From DASZBX01 sp035943635 (GTDB lineage: Bacteria; Actinomycetota; Actinomycetes; Streptomycetales; Catenulisporaceae), in assembly GCA_035943635.1 (NCBI GenBank), contig DASZBX010000147.1:130245-194244 (forward strand): DNA of 64,000 bases, written 5' to 3'. Shown here in pieces: positions 1 to 7,425 of this stretch. A program made the position numbers and the translations under genes. The notes beneath the pieces were generated by a model. That model was not told where the DNA came from and did not search any database. It saw only the letters and a list, made by a program, of their open reading frames with translations. Each line of letters opens with the position of its first letter. Positions within the stretch are counted from its first letter, which is position 1.

Positions 1-483
1 CTCAAGGGGGTCTTCGCCGACGTCGTCGAGGGCTCGGTCTCCTACGTCAACGCCCCGCTGCTGGCCCAGGAGCGCGGCCTGGAGGTGCGGCTGACCACCA
101 CCTCCGAGTCGCCCGACTACCGCAACGTGGTCACCGTCCGCGGCACCCTGGCCTCCGGCGAGGTGGTGTCGGTCTCCGGCACCCTGTCCGGCCCCAAGTA
201 CGCCGCGAAGATCGTGGACATCAACGGCTTCACCGTGGACCTCGCCCTGTCCGAGCAGCTGGCCTTCTTCCGCTACACCGACCGGCCAGGCGTGGTCGGC
301 CTGATCGGCGGCCTGCTCGGCGAGGCCGGGGTCAACATCGCCGGCATGCAGGTGTCCCGCTCGGCCAAGGGCGGCGAGGCGCTGGTCGCGCTGACCCTGG
401 ACAGCGGCATCTCGGCCGAGACGCTGACCGAGATCTCCGACGCCATCGGCGCCAGCTGGGGCCGGTCCGTCTCCCTGGACTAA
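1..483 (+). CDS. serA: D-3-phosphoglycerate dehydrogenase, C-terminal part (cut by window start)
   Basis: The frame is open from the first base, so the gene begins upstream. SerA oxidises 3-phosphoglycerate in the first step of serine synthesis. What is visible is the end of the intervening allosteric-substrate-binding domain (FADVVEGSVSYVNAPLL and following) and then a C-terminal ACT domain of about 75 residues (FRYTDRPGVVGLIGGLLGE, then GVNIAGMQVSR), the serine-sensing regulatory module of the long actinobacterial SerA type. The catalytic and NAD-binding parts lie outside the window. The stop is TAA at 481-483. Position just upstream of leuB agrees with an amino acid biosynthesis neighbourhood. 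Confidence 0.93.
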   Translation, partial: LKGVFADVVEGSVSYVNAPLLAQERGLEVRLTTTSESPDYRNVVTVRGTLASGEVVSVSGTLSGPKYAAKIVDINGFTVDLALSEQLAFFRYTDRPGVVGLIGGLLGEAGVNIAGMQVSRSAKGGEALVALTLDSGISAETLTEISDAIGASWGRSVSLD

Positions 484-607
484 GGCGTGACAGATCATGC
501 CGGTGGCCCCCGCCGCCGCGGTGCCTGCCGCCGCGCCGACGGGGGCCGCGGCATGTCCGGTGACTCTGGGTTGGAGCAGCGATCACTGCGTGTTATCGTG
601 TGACTTC

Positions 608-1924
608 GTGTTGCTACCCAAGCAGTCGTCTCGCGACCGGACGGTGTCGGCGCCCGTCCCCGCCTCCCGGCGCCTGGGCGCGCTCGACGTTCTGAGGTTC
701 TGCGCGGCGATGGCCGTGGTCGTGTACCACTACACCGGCATCCACGGCCTGCCGGTGGTGTCCGGCCTGGGCATCAACGACTACCGCGGTACCCAGTCCT
801 CGCTCTTCCCCTGGCTCTACCCGGTCAGCCAGTACGGGTTCCTCAGCGTCGAGATCTTCTTCGTGATCAGTGGTTTCGTCATCTGCATGAGCGGGTGGGG
901 CCGCGGGCTCGGAGAGTTCTTCGTCTCCCGGGTGATCCGGCTGATGCCGGCCTACCTGGCCGCGGTCTGCCTGGTCGAGGTCGCCATGGCGCTGATGCCG
1001 TTCCCGTACCACCGCACGAAGATCCTCACCGGCGTCACCAACCTCACGATGCTGCAAGAGCCGCTCGGCGTGCCCGACGCCGACTCGGTGTACTGGTCTC
1101 TGTGGGTGGAGCTGCGGTTCTATCTGCTGTTCGCCGCGGTCGTCGCGCTCGGGGTGACGTACCGGCGGGTCGTCCTGTTCTGTGTGCTGTGGACGGTCGG
1201 CTCCGTCATCGCCATCGAGTCGAACAGCGAGTTGCTCCAGAACCTCCTGGTCCCCGCGTATTCTCCGTACTTCGTCGCCGGCATGGCCTTCTACCTGATG
1301 CACCGGTTCAGGCCGACGGCCCAGCTGTGGTGCATCGTCGGTTTCTCGTACATCCTCACGCTGCACCTGCTGCAAGCGCGGGTCGCGACCGTGGAGGGAG
1401 AGCTGAAAGTCAAGCTCTCCTACTCGGTGGCCGCCCTCGTCGTGACCGCCGGGTACGCCGTGGTCGGCGCGGTGGCCGTGGGCCGGCTCGGCTGGATCCG
1501 GGGGAGGTGGACCGCGGCGGCCGGGGCCCTGACCTATCCGCTGTACCTGGTCCACGAACACACCGGCACGGCCCTGATCGCCGAACTCTCCCGCCGCCAC
1601 CTGTCCCCCGGCCGCTGCGTCGCCGCCGCCGTCGCGTTCTCGCTGCTCCTGGCCTGGCTGGTGCACCGGTTGGTCGAACTCCCGGTCGCGCCGCGGCTCA
1701 GGCGCGCGCTGCTGGCGTCGCTGGCGGAGATCCGGGCGAACTCCGGGCCCGAGGGCGTGGCCGGACCGGACCAGGTGCCGGGGCCGGAGCCGGCCGCCGC
1801 GGCCGGGCCGGCGGCCGACCCGGAACCCGCCGCGCTCTCACCGGTCCCGGGCCGGCTGGCCGTACGCCTGCCGATCGTCCGCCCGGGGGCCGTTCCCGTC
1901 TCAGATAGTAGGAAGTCCGAGTAA
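608..1924 (+). CDS. Acyltransferase 3 family membrane protein
   Basis: An integral membrane O-acyltransferase of the AT3/OatA/WecH type, which moves acyl groups onto sugars or cell-surface glycans. The start of the domain is clear: RLGALDVLRFCAAMAVVVYHY contains the conserved Arg and the His of the first helix. About ten hydrophobic segments follow, with RLMPAYLAAV on helix 3-4. The C-terminal 60 residues are an Ala/Pro/Gly-rich tail, presumably cytosolic and disordered. The frame is open from 497, but the first 37 residues look non-coding, so GTG at 608 is chosen; GTG at 644 is also possible. The substrate is unknown. It is not in an evident operon, although a surface-polysaccharide locus lies 10 kb downstream. 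Confidence 0.85.
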   Translation: MLLPKQSSRDRTVSAPVPASRRLGALDVLRFCAAMAVVVYHYTGIHGLPVVSGLGINDYRGTQSSLFPWLYPVSQYGFLSVEIFFVISGFVICMSGWGRGLGEFFVSRVIRLMPAYLAAVCLVEVAMALMPFPYHRTKILTGVTNLTMLQEPLGVPDADSVYWSLWVELRFYLLFAAVVALGVTYRRVVLFCVLWTVGSVIAIESNSELLQNLLVPAYSPYFVAGMAFYLMHRFRPTAQLWCIVGFSYILTLHLLQARVATVEGELKVKLSYSVAALVVTAGYAVVGAVAVGRLGWIRGRWTAAAGALTYPLYLVHEHTGTALIAELSRRHLSPGRCVAAAVAFSLLLAWLVHRLVELPVAPRLRRALLASLAEIRANSGPEGVAGPDQVPGPEPAAAAGPAADPEPAALSPVPGRLAVRLPIVRPGAVPVSDSRKSE

Positions 1925-1976
1925 AGACGCGACAGCGGACCGGGGACCGGGTACGGTCGGATAGTAGGACGTCCGA
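1904..1976 (+). repeat. Direct repeat with GGACGTCC core, possible operator
   Basis: The block GATAGTAGGAAGTCCGAG (1904-1921) is repeated as GATAGTAGGACGTCCGAG (1960-1977, one mismatch) 56 bp later. The second copy contains the perfect palindrome GGACGTCC. The first copy spans the acyltransferase stop codon. Both lie upstream of the small ORF at 2073 and of leuB. Two evenly spaced copies of a palindromic motif suggest a regulator binding site, but I cannot name the regulator. Confidence 0.5.
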
Positions 1977-2072
1977 GCAATGGTGGGCCACCCTCTCCAC
2001 CCTCGGACCCGGCCACGAAACCGGCGTGTCCGTACCCGCTCACCCGGCACGCATTTCAGGGACGGAACCTCC

Positions 2073-2276
2073 ATGTACCGCGAAGAGCAGCACCCCCAGC
2101 AGGAGCAGCAGGACTCGGCCGACCCCCGGGTGCAGGCCCGGCGCGCGCTGCAGGCCGCCTACGACTGGCGCGACGACGAGCAGGCCGTCGAGGACCTCGC
2201 GGGCCGTCCGGCGGCCCGGCGGGAACTGGCCGCGGCGGCCCCGGTAGCGTCCGGATACTGGACAAGCGCTGTTTGA
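2073..2276 (+). CDS. Small hypothetical protein, 67 aa
   Basis: ATG at 2073 is preceded by GGGACGG. The product is hydrophilic, Gln/Glu-rich at the N-terminus (YREEQHPQQEQQDS) and then carries an Arg/Ala/Asp-rich helical stretch around residues 23-55 (ARRALQAAYDWRDDEQAVED). There is no signal peptide or membrane segment. It sits 29 bp upstream of leuB in the same direction and downstream of the repeated GGACGTCC motif, so it could be co-transcribed with leuB. I do not recognise a family. The open frame extends upstream to 1980, but that part is proline/arginine-rich noise. Confidence 0.5.
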   Translation: MYREEQHPQQEQQDSADPRVQARRALQAAYDWRDDEQAVEDLAGRPAARRELAAAAPVASGYWTSAV

Positions 2277-2305
2277 GCCGCGAGACGGAGGCTAAGCTCT
2301 GAGCC

Positions 2306-3373
2306 ATGTCGTCAACCAGTGCGGTGTCTGCGAAGCAACTGATCAACCTCGCCGTGATCGGCGGTGACGGGATCGGCCCGGAGGTGACGGCGCAGGCCGT
2401 CAAGGTCCTGCGGGCGGCCCTGCCGGCCGAGGTCAAGCTCGAGACCACCGAATACGACCTCGGCGCGGCCCACTGGCACGCCACCGGCGAGACGCTGACC
2501 GACGAGACCCTGGGCCGGCTGGCCGGACACGACGCGATCCTGCTCGGCGCGATCGGCGACCCGACGGTCCCGAGCGGGGTGCTCGAGCGCGGCCTGCTGC
2601 TGCGGCTGCGCTTCGCGTTCGACCACCACATCAACCTGCGCCCGTCCAAGCTGTGGCCCGGGGTGACCGGTCCGCTGCGGTCCGAGCAGCCGATCGACTT
2701 CGTGGTGGTCCGGGAGGGCACCGAGGGTCCGTACACCGGCAACGGCGGCACGCTGCGCACCGGCACCGAGCACGAGGTGGCCACCGAGGTCTCGCTCAAC
2801 ACCGCCTTCGGGGTCGAGCGGGCCGTGCGGGACGCCTTCGCCCGGGCCGCGGCCCGCCCGCGCAAGAAGCTGACCCTGGTGCACAAGAACAACGTGCTGG
2901 TGTACGCCGGCCGGCTCTGGACCCGGATCTTCGAGGCCGTGGCCGAGGAGTTCCCCGAGGTCGCCACCGACTACCTGCACGTGGACGCCGCGACGATCTT
3001 CCTGGCCACCCAGCCGGAGCGCTTCGACGTGATCGTCACCGACAACCTGTTCGGCGACATCCTGACCGACCTGGCCGCCGCGGTGACCGGTGGGATCGGG
3101 CTGGCCGCGTCCGGGAACCTGAACCCGTCCGGGCAGTTCCCGTCGATGTTCGAGCCGGTGCACGGCAGCGCCCCGGACATCGCCGGCACCGGCAAGGCCG
3201 ACCCGACCGCGGCGATCCTGTCCGCGGCCCTGCTGCTCGAGCACCTCGGCCACCCCGAGGCGGCCCGGACGGTGGAGCGCGCGGTGGAGGCCGACCTGGC
3301 CGAGCGGGCCGGGCTGCCGGCCCGCAGCACGAGCGAGATCGGCGACGCGATCGCCCTGCGGGTAGCCGGCTGA
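2306..3373 (+). CDS. leuB: 3-isopropylmalate dehydrogenase
   Basis: Oxidatively decarboxylates 3-isopropylmalate to 2-oxoisocaproate with NAD in leucine biosynthesis; cytosolic homodimer. The 355 residues match the family. Visible signatures are the N-terminal GGDGIGPEV, the substrate-binding arginines in the GLLLRLRFAFDHHINLRP region, the catalytic Tyr in TEGPYTGNGG, Lys in LVHKNNVL, and the metal-binding Asp in VTDNLFGDILTD, followed by the NAD loop FEPVHGSAPDIAGTG. A GGAGG-like sequence lies about 14 bp upstream of the ATG, slightly far, so a start a few codons inside is possible. ilvE and cimA follow on the same strand, each with its own leader. The family also includes tartrate and isocitrate dehydrogenases, but length and context favour LeuB. 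Confidence 0.96.
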   Translation: MSSTSAVSAKQLINLAVIGGDGIGPEVTAQAVKVLRAALPAEVKLETTEYDLGAAHWHATGETLTDETLGRLAGHDAILLGAIGDPTVPSGVLERGLLLRLRFAFDHHINLRPSKLWPGVTGPLRSEQPIDFVVVREGTEGPYTGNGGTLRTGTEHEVATEVSLNTAFGVERAVRDAFARAAARPRKKLTLVHKNNVLVYAGRLWTRIFEAVAEEFPEVATDYLHVDAATIFLATQPERFDVIVTDNLFGDILTDLAAAVTGGIGLAASGNLNPSGQFPSMFEPVHGSAPDIAGTGKADPTAAILSAALLLEHLGHPEAARTVERAVEADLAERAGLPARSTSEIGDAIALRVAG

Positions 3374-3404
3374 GACGGTAATACGAAAGTGAGTTACCGT
3401 CTCA
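3371..3404 (+). terminator. Perfect 11-bp hairpin at the leuB stop, terminator or operator
   Basis: TGAGACGGTAA (3371-3381, beginning at the leuB stop) and TTACCGTCTCA (3394-3404) form a perfect 11-bp stem with a 12-nt loop. A related half-site, GACGGTCTCACT, recurs at 3426-3437. No U-tract follows, so factor-independent termination is uncertain. The third half-site raises the alternative that this is an operator for ilvE. Confidence 0.55.
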
Positions 3405-3462
3405 CTAGGCGAGAAAAACTAGGATGACGGTCTCACTGGAGTAACCCGGCAGCAGGGTCCAG

Positions 3463-3522
3463 CCTCTTCATGGGGGCCGTCACGGTTCCACCCACCTTGA
3501 TGATGACCACTCCATGAAGAGG
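3463..3522 (+). promoter_or_regulatory. ilvE leader: RBS-sequestering hairpin enclosing a 15-codon ORF
   Basis: CCTCTTCATGG (3463-3473) and CCATGAAGAGG (3512-3522) pair perfectly over 11 bp. The right arm carries the GAAGAGGG sequence that serves as the ilvE ribosome binding site, so the closed hairpin should block ilvE translation. A short frame starts at the ATG inside the left arm (3470) and stops at the TGA inside the right arm (3515-3517). It encodes MGAVTVPPTLMMTTP, with two Val, one Leu and four Thr codons. Translating it would open the stem. A six-codon frame (MTVSLE) lies at 3424-3444. The regulatory role is inferred. Confidence 0.6.
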
Positions 3523-3529
3523 GACTCCG

Positions 3530-4633
3530 ATGACCCCCACCATCGAATTGAAGCCGACCAGCGAGCCCCTGGCCGCTGCTCAGCGAGACGTGCTTCTCGC
3601 CGACCCCGGCTTCGGCCGTTACTTCACCGACCACATGGTCACGGTCAAGTACTCGGCCGGGCGCGGCTGGCACTCCGCCGAGCTGCGCCCGTACGGCCCG
3701 ATCGAGCTCGACCCGGCCTCCGCCGCGCTGCACTACGGCCAGGAGGTGTTCGAGGGGCTCAAGGCGTACCGGCAGTCCGACGGCACCATCGCCTCGTTCC
3801 GGCCGACCGCCAACGCGGCCCGGCTCAACCGCTCGGCCGCCCGGATGGGCATGCCGCAACTGCCCGAGGAACTGTTCGTCGGCGCGATCGAGGAACTGGT
3901 CCGGCAGGACTCCGCCTGGGTCCCGCAGGACCCGGAGAAGTCCCTCTACCTGCGCCCGCTGATGTTCGCCACCGAGGTCGGGCTCGGGGTGAACCGGCCG
4001 TCCGGGGAGTACACCTTCCTGCTGATCGCCTCCCCGGCCGGCTCCTACTTCGGCGGGGTGGCCCGCCCGGTCACCGTGTGGCTGTCCGAGGACTTCGTCC
4101 GGGCCGCGCCCGGCGGCACCGGCGAGGCCAAGTGCGCCGGCAACTACGCCGCGTCCTTCGTCGCCCAGGCCCAGGCGGTGCAGAACGGCTGCGACCAGGT
4201 CTGCTGGCTCGACGCGCACGAGCACAAGTACGTCGAGGAGATGGGCTCGAACAACCTGTTCTTCGTCTACGGCTCCGGCGACGACGCCCGGCTGCTGACC
4301 CCGGCCCTGACCGGCTCGCTGCTGCCCGGGATCACCCGCGACTCCCTGCTCCAGGTCGCCCGGGACCTCGGCATCCCGGCCGAGGAGGGCCGGATCTCGG
4401 TCGAGCAGTGGCGCGCGGACGCCGCGTCCGGCGCGCTGACCGAGGTCTTCGGCTGCGGCACCGCCGCGGTGATCACCCCGGTCGGCACGGCCAAGTCGGT
4501 CGGCGGGCAGTTCACCGTGGGCGACGGCGTCAACGGCGGCCCGGTCAGCCTGCGCCTGCGCGAACACCTGCTGGGCATCCAGAACGGCACCGTCCCGGAC
4601 ACCCACGGCTGGCTGCACCAGATCAAGGCCTGA
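3530..4633 (+). CDS. ilvE: Branched-chain amino acid aminotransferase
   Basis: PLP-dependent fold-type IV enzyme that moves the amino group between glutamate and the 2-oxo acids of Val, Leu and Ile; cytosolic. At 367 aa it has the length of the actinobacterial/eukaryotic-type BCAT. Visible motifs are YGQEVFEGLKAYR near the N-terminus, LYLRPLMFATEVGLGV, the PLP-lysine motif EAKCAGNYAAS around residue 200, EEMGSNNLFFVYG for cofactor contact, and EVFGCGTAAVITPV near the C-terminus. The ATG at 3530 follows a GAGGGAC ribosome site placed inside the leader hairpin at 3463-3522, so translation is probably controlled. It lies between leuB and cimA on the same strand with independent leaders. Confidence 0.96.
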   Translation: MTPTIELKPTSEPLAAAQRDVLLADPGFGRYFTDHMVTVKYSAGRGWHSAELRPYGPIELDPASAALHYGQEVFEGLKAYRQSDGTIASFRPTANAARLNRSAARMGMPQLPEELFVGAIEELVRQDSAWVPQDPEKSLYLRPLMFATEVGLGVNRPSGEYTFLLIASPAGSYFGGVARPVTVWLSEDFVRAAPGGTGEAKCAGNYAASFVAQAQAVQNGCDQVCWLDAHEHKYVEEMGSNNLFFVYGSGDDARLLTPALTGSLLPGITRDSLLQVARDLGIPAEEGRISVEQWRADAASGALTEVFGCGTAAVITPVGTAKSVGGQFTVGDGVNGGPVSLRLREHLLGIQNGTVPDTHGWLHQIKA

Positions 4634-4674
4634 CGGGTTTCACGGCTGTTACGGTGTCCGCGTGATGAGACGCA

Positions 4675-4705
4675 TTGACGCCCGCCGGTGAAGTGGTGGC
4701 ACAAT
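4675..4705 (+). promoter_or_regulatory. Predicted promoter of the cimA leader transcript
   Basis: TTGACG (4675-4680) and CACAAT (4700-4705) are separated by 19 bp. The expected start site is about 4711-4713, one to three bases before the leader peptide ATG at 4714, so the leader peptide would be translated from a nearly leaderless 5' end, a common arrangement for actinobacterial attenuators. Confidence 0.5.
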
Positions 4706-4713
4706 CGCGGACT

Positions 4714-4764
4714 ATGTGGACCCGGCGCAGCATCATTAGCCGCGGCGCATCGGCACAGGGCTAG
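4714..4764 (+). CDS. cimA leader peptide (attenuator), 16 aa
   Basis: ATG to TAG encodes MWTRRSIISRGASAQG. Two adjacent isoleucine codons (ATC ATT, 4732-4737) are the sensor expected for a gene feeding isoleucine synthesis. The end of the reading frame overlaps GCGCATCGGC (4745-4754), which can pair with GCCGGTGCGC (4782-4791) directly before the terminator. Ribosome stalling at the Ile codons would therefore change folding of the leader. There is no Shine-Dalgarno, in keeping with leaderless translation. Function is inferred from position and content. Confidence 0.7.
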   Translation: MWTRRSIISRGASAQG

Positions 4765-4791
4765 TCATACGACCACCCGCCGCCGGTGCGC

Positions 4792-4828
4792 AGACCTCTC
4801 GTGACTTCACGAGGGGTCTTCTTGTTTT
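4792..4828 (+). terminator. Intrinsic terminator of the cimA attenuator
   Basis: AGACCTCTCGTGA (4792-4804) pairs with TCACGAGGGGTCT (4807-4819) over 13 positions with one G-U, and is followed by the T-rich run TTCTTGTTTT. It stands about 90 bp before the cimA start and after the Ile-containing leader peptide, the standard place for an attenuator. Confidence 0.85.
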
Positions 4829-4919
4829 CCGGATACTTCTGCGGCCGGAACCCACCCGGACCGGCCGACACTGCAGACCCAGCGGTCCACACTGACGCCG
4901 ACGAACTAAGGAGAGCGGC

Positions 4920-6515
4920 ATGAGGAACCCCGACGAGTTCCACATCTACGACACCACCCTCAGAGATGGTGCGCAGCAGGAAGGGCTGGCACTGTCGGTC
5001 ACCGACAAGCTGGCCGTCGCCGGCCATCTCGACTCCCTGGGCGTGGGCTTCATCGAGGGCGGGTGGCCCGGGGCGATCCCCAAGGACACCGAGTTCTTCC
5101 GGCGGGCTCAGACCGAGCTCGACCTGAAACACGCGCAACTGGCCGCGTTCGGGGCGACCCGCCGAGCCGACCTGAAGGCCGCCGACGACCCCCAGGTGGC
5201 CGCCCTGCGCGACAGCGGTGCGCCCGTCATCACCCTCGTGGCGAAGGCGCACGAACGGCACGTGGACCTCGCCCTGCGCACCACCCTGGACGAGAACCTG
5301 CGGATGTGGCGCGACACCGTCGAACACCTGGTGGCCGAGGGCCGCCGGGTGTTCGTCGACGCCGAGCACTTCTTCGACGGCTACCGGGCCAACCCGGCCT
5401 ACGCGCTCGAGTGCGTACGCACCGCGATGGAAGCCGGCGCCAGCCTGGTCGCCCTGTGCGACACCAACGGCGGCATGCTCCCGACCGAGCTCGCCGACAC
5501 CGTGCACGCCGTGATCGGGGCCACCGGCGCCCGGCTCGGCATCCACTGCCACGACGACTCCGGCTGCGCCGTGGCCAACTCGCTGGCCGCGATCGACGCC
5601 GGCGCCACCCACGTCCAGGGCGCGGCCAACGGCTACGGCGAACGCACCGGCAACGCCAACCTGTTCACCATCGTGGCCAACCTCCAGCTCAAGCTGAACC
5701 GCCAGGTGGTCCCGGACGAGGCCCTGGTCGAGATGACCCGGATCGCGCACGCGATCTCCGAGGTGACGAACGTGGCGCCGTACTCCAAACAGCCCTACGT
5801 CGGCTTCTCCGCCTTCGCCCACAAGGCCGGCCTGCACGCCTCCGCGGTGAAGGTCGACCCCAACCTCTACCAGCACGTCGACCCGGCCGTGGTCGGCAAC
5901 GACATGCGGATGCTGGTCTCCGACATGGCCGGCCGCGCCACGATCGAGCTCAAGGGCCGGGAGCTGGGCTACGACCTGTCCGGGGACCGCGAGACGCTGA
6001 CCCGGGTGGCCGACCGGGTCAAACGGCTGGAGGCCGAGGGCCACTCCTTCGAGGCCGCCGACGCCTCGTTCGAACTCCTGCTCCAGGACGAGATCAACGG
6101 CGAGCGCCGGCGCTACTTCACCGTCGAGTCCTGGCGGGTGATAGTCGAACAGCGCCCCGACGGCACCCGGACCAGCGAGGCCACGGTCAAACTGCACGCC
6201 CAGGGCGAGCGGATCGTCGCCACCGGCGAGGGCAACGGCCCGGTCAACGCCCTGGACACCGCGCTGCGCCTGGCCCTGGGCCGGATCTACCCGGACCTGG
6301 CCCAGATCGAGCTGACCGACTACAAGGTGCGCATCCTGGAAGGCGACCACGGCACCGACTCGCGCACCCGGGTCCTGGTCACCTCCAGCGACGGCGAGGA
6401 GAGCTGGGCCACGATCGGCGTGGACGAGAACATCGTCGGCGCCTCGTGGAACGCGATCGAGGACGCGGTGACGTACGGGCTGCTGCGGCTCGGGCAGACG
6501 CTGCCGGGGGTGTGA
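4920..6515 (+). CDS. cimA: Citramalate synthase
   Basis: Condenses pyruvate with acetyl-CoA to (R)-citramalate, giving 2-oxobutyrate for isoleucine without threonine deaminase. The N-terminal TIM barrel belongs to the HMGL/LeuA family: IYDTTLRDGAQQEG with the catalytic Arg-Asp, the metal-binding His-x-His in GIHCHDDSGCAVAN, and GAANGYGERTGNANL, which is typical of CimA rather than LeuA. The C-terminal 150 residues form the LeuA-type regulatory dimer domain. At 531 aa it matches the TIGR00977-type long enzymes. The start is fixed by AAGGAGAG six bases upstream. The upstream attenuator with Ile codons supports the isoleucine role. 2-isopropylmalate synthase is a less likely alternative. Confidence 0.94.
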   Translation: MRNPDEFHIYDTTLRDGAQQEGLALSVTDKLAVAGHLDSLGVGFIEGGWPGAIPKDTEFFRRAQTELDLKHAQLAAFGATRRADLKAADDPQVAALRDSGAPVITLVAKAHERHVDLALRTTLDENLRMWRDTVEHLVAEGRRVFVDAEHFFDGYRANPAYALECVRTAMEAGASLVALCDTNGGMLPTELADTVHAVIGATGARLGIHCHDDSGCAVANSLAAIDAGATHVQGAANGYGERTGNANLFTIVANLQLKLNRQVVPDEALVEMTRIAHAISEVTNVAPYSKQPYVGFSAFAHKAGLHASAVKVDPNLYQHVDPAVVGNDMRMLVSDMAGRATIELKGRELGYDLSGDRETLTRVADRVKRLEAEGHSFEAADASFELLLQDEINGERRRYFTVESWRVIVEQRPDGTRTSEATVKLHAQGERIVATGEGNGPVNALDTALRLALGRIYPDLAQIELTDYKVRILEGDHGTDSRTRVLVTSSDGEESWATIGVDENIVGASWNAIEDAVTYGLLRLGQTLPGV

Positions 6516-6606
6516 GCCGGGCGGGCGGGTGGCCGGGCGGCCGGGCCACGGCCCGGCCACCCGCCTGCGGCCGACCACGGCCCGCCGAGCTTGTAGGCTC
6601 GTAGCC

Positions 6607-7425
6607 GTGCGTATCGCGAGATTCTCCCTACCCGACACCGCCGCCGACGCCGGCGCGGTCCGCTTCGGCCTGGTCGAGGGCGACCCGGACCAGCCCGAGA
6701 GCATGGTGATCGCCGAACTCGACGGCCACCCCTTCGTCCCCGACCCGCGGACCCTGGCCGGGCAGACCACCGGCCGGGCCTGGCCGCTGGCCGAGGTGCG
6801 GCTGCTCGCCCCGACCCTGCCGAGCAAGATCGCCGCGATCGGCCGCAACTACGCCGAGCACGCGCGCGAGCTGGGCAACGAGGTCCCGGAGGTGCCGATC
6901 ACCTTTCTCAAGCCGTCCACCAGCGTGATCGGCCCGAACGAGAACATCGCCTACCCCGAGGCCTCCAAGGAGGTCGGCTACGAGGCCGAACTGGCCGTGG
7001 TGATCGGCCGGCTGTGCCGCCAGGTGCCGATCGCCCGGGTGCCCGAGGTGGTGCTCGGCTACACCTGCGCCAACGACGTCACCGCCCGCGACCTGCAACG
7101 CGCCGAGGGACAGTGGGGCCGGGCCAAGGGCTTCGACACCTTCTGCCCGCTCGGTCCCTGGATCGAGACCGAAATCGATCCAGAGGATCTGGCCATCACC
7201 TGTACCGTTGGCGATGAGCTCAAGCAGGCGGGCCGGACCAGCCAGATGATCCGGACCGTGGCCGAGCTGGTGGCGCACGTGTCCGAGGCGATGACCCTGC
7301 TGCCCGGCGACGTGATCCTGACCGGGACCCCGGCCGGGGTCGGCCTGCTCCGGGTCGGCGACACCGTCTCGGTGGGCATCGAGAATATTGGCACCCTGAC
7401 AAATCGAGTAGTGAGCCGTGACTGA
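6607..7425 (+). CDS. Fumarylacetoacetate hydrolase family protein
   Basis: A 272-residue single-domain FAH enzyme, cytosolic. Members hydrolyse C-C bonds or decarboxylate 2-oxo acids (acylpyruvase, oxaloacetate decarboxylase, HpcE-type isomerase). Motifs are KIAAIGRNYAEHARELG, ITFLKPSTSVIGPNE, the metal-binding acidic pair in GYEAELAVVIG, GYTCANDVTARDLQ and LLPGDVILTGTPAGVG near the end. GTG at 6607 is chosen because it opens directly onto the conserved MRIARFSLP-like N-terminus; an in-frame ATG at 6529 would add unconserved Arg/Pro-rich residues. Its 3' end overlaps gltX by 8 bp, so the two are translationally coupled; this pairing is common in actinobacteria. Exact substrate unknown. Confidence 0.9.
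   Translation: MRIARFSLPDTAADAGAVRFGLVEGDPDQPESMVIAELDGHPFVPDPRTLAGQTTGRAWPLAEVRLLAPTLPSKIAAIGRNYAEHARELGNEVPEVPITFLKPSTSVIGPNENIAYPEASKEVGYEAELAVVIGRLCRQVPIARVPEVVLGYTCANDVTARDLQRAEGQWGRAKGFDTFCPLGPWIETEIDPEDLAITCTVGDELKQAGRTSQMIRTVAELVAHVSEAMTLLPGDVILTGTPAGVGLLRVGDTVSVGIENIGTLTNRVVSRD

Noticed and set aside
4691..4710. T-box-like GGTGGCAC...CGCGG before the cimA leader peptide
   Set aside because: It overlaps the predicted promoter and lies upstream of the leader peptide instead of next to the terminator; no Stem I features were seen.
4761..6848. A 695-codon open frame antisense to cimA
   Set aside because: Cim A is clearly coding with full family motifs; the antisense frame is His/Gly/Val/Asp-rich shadow sequence produced by high third-position GC.
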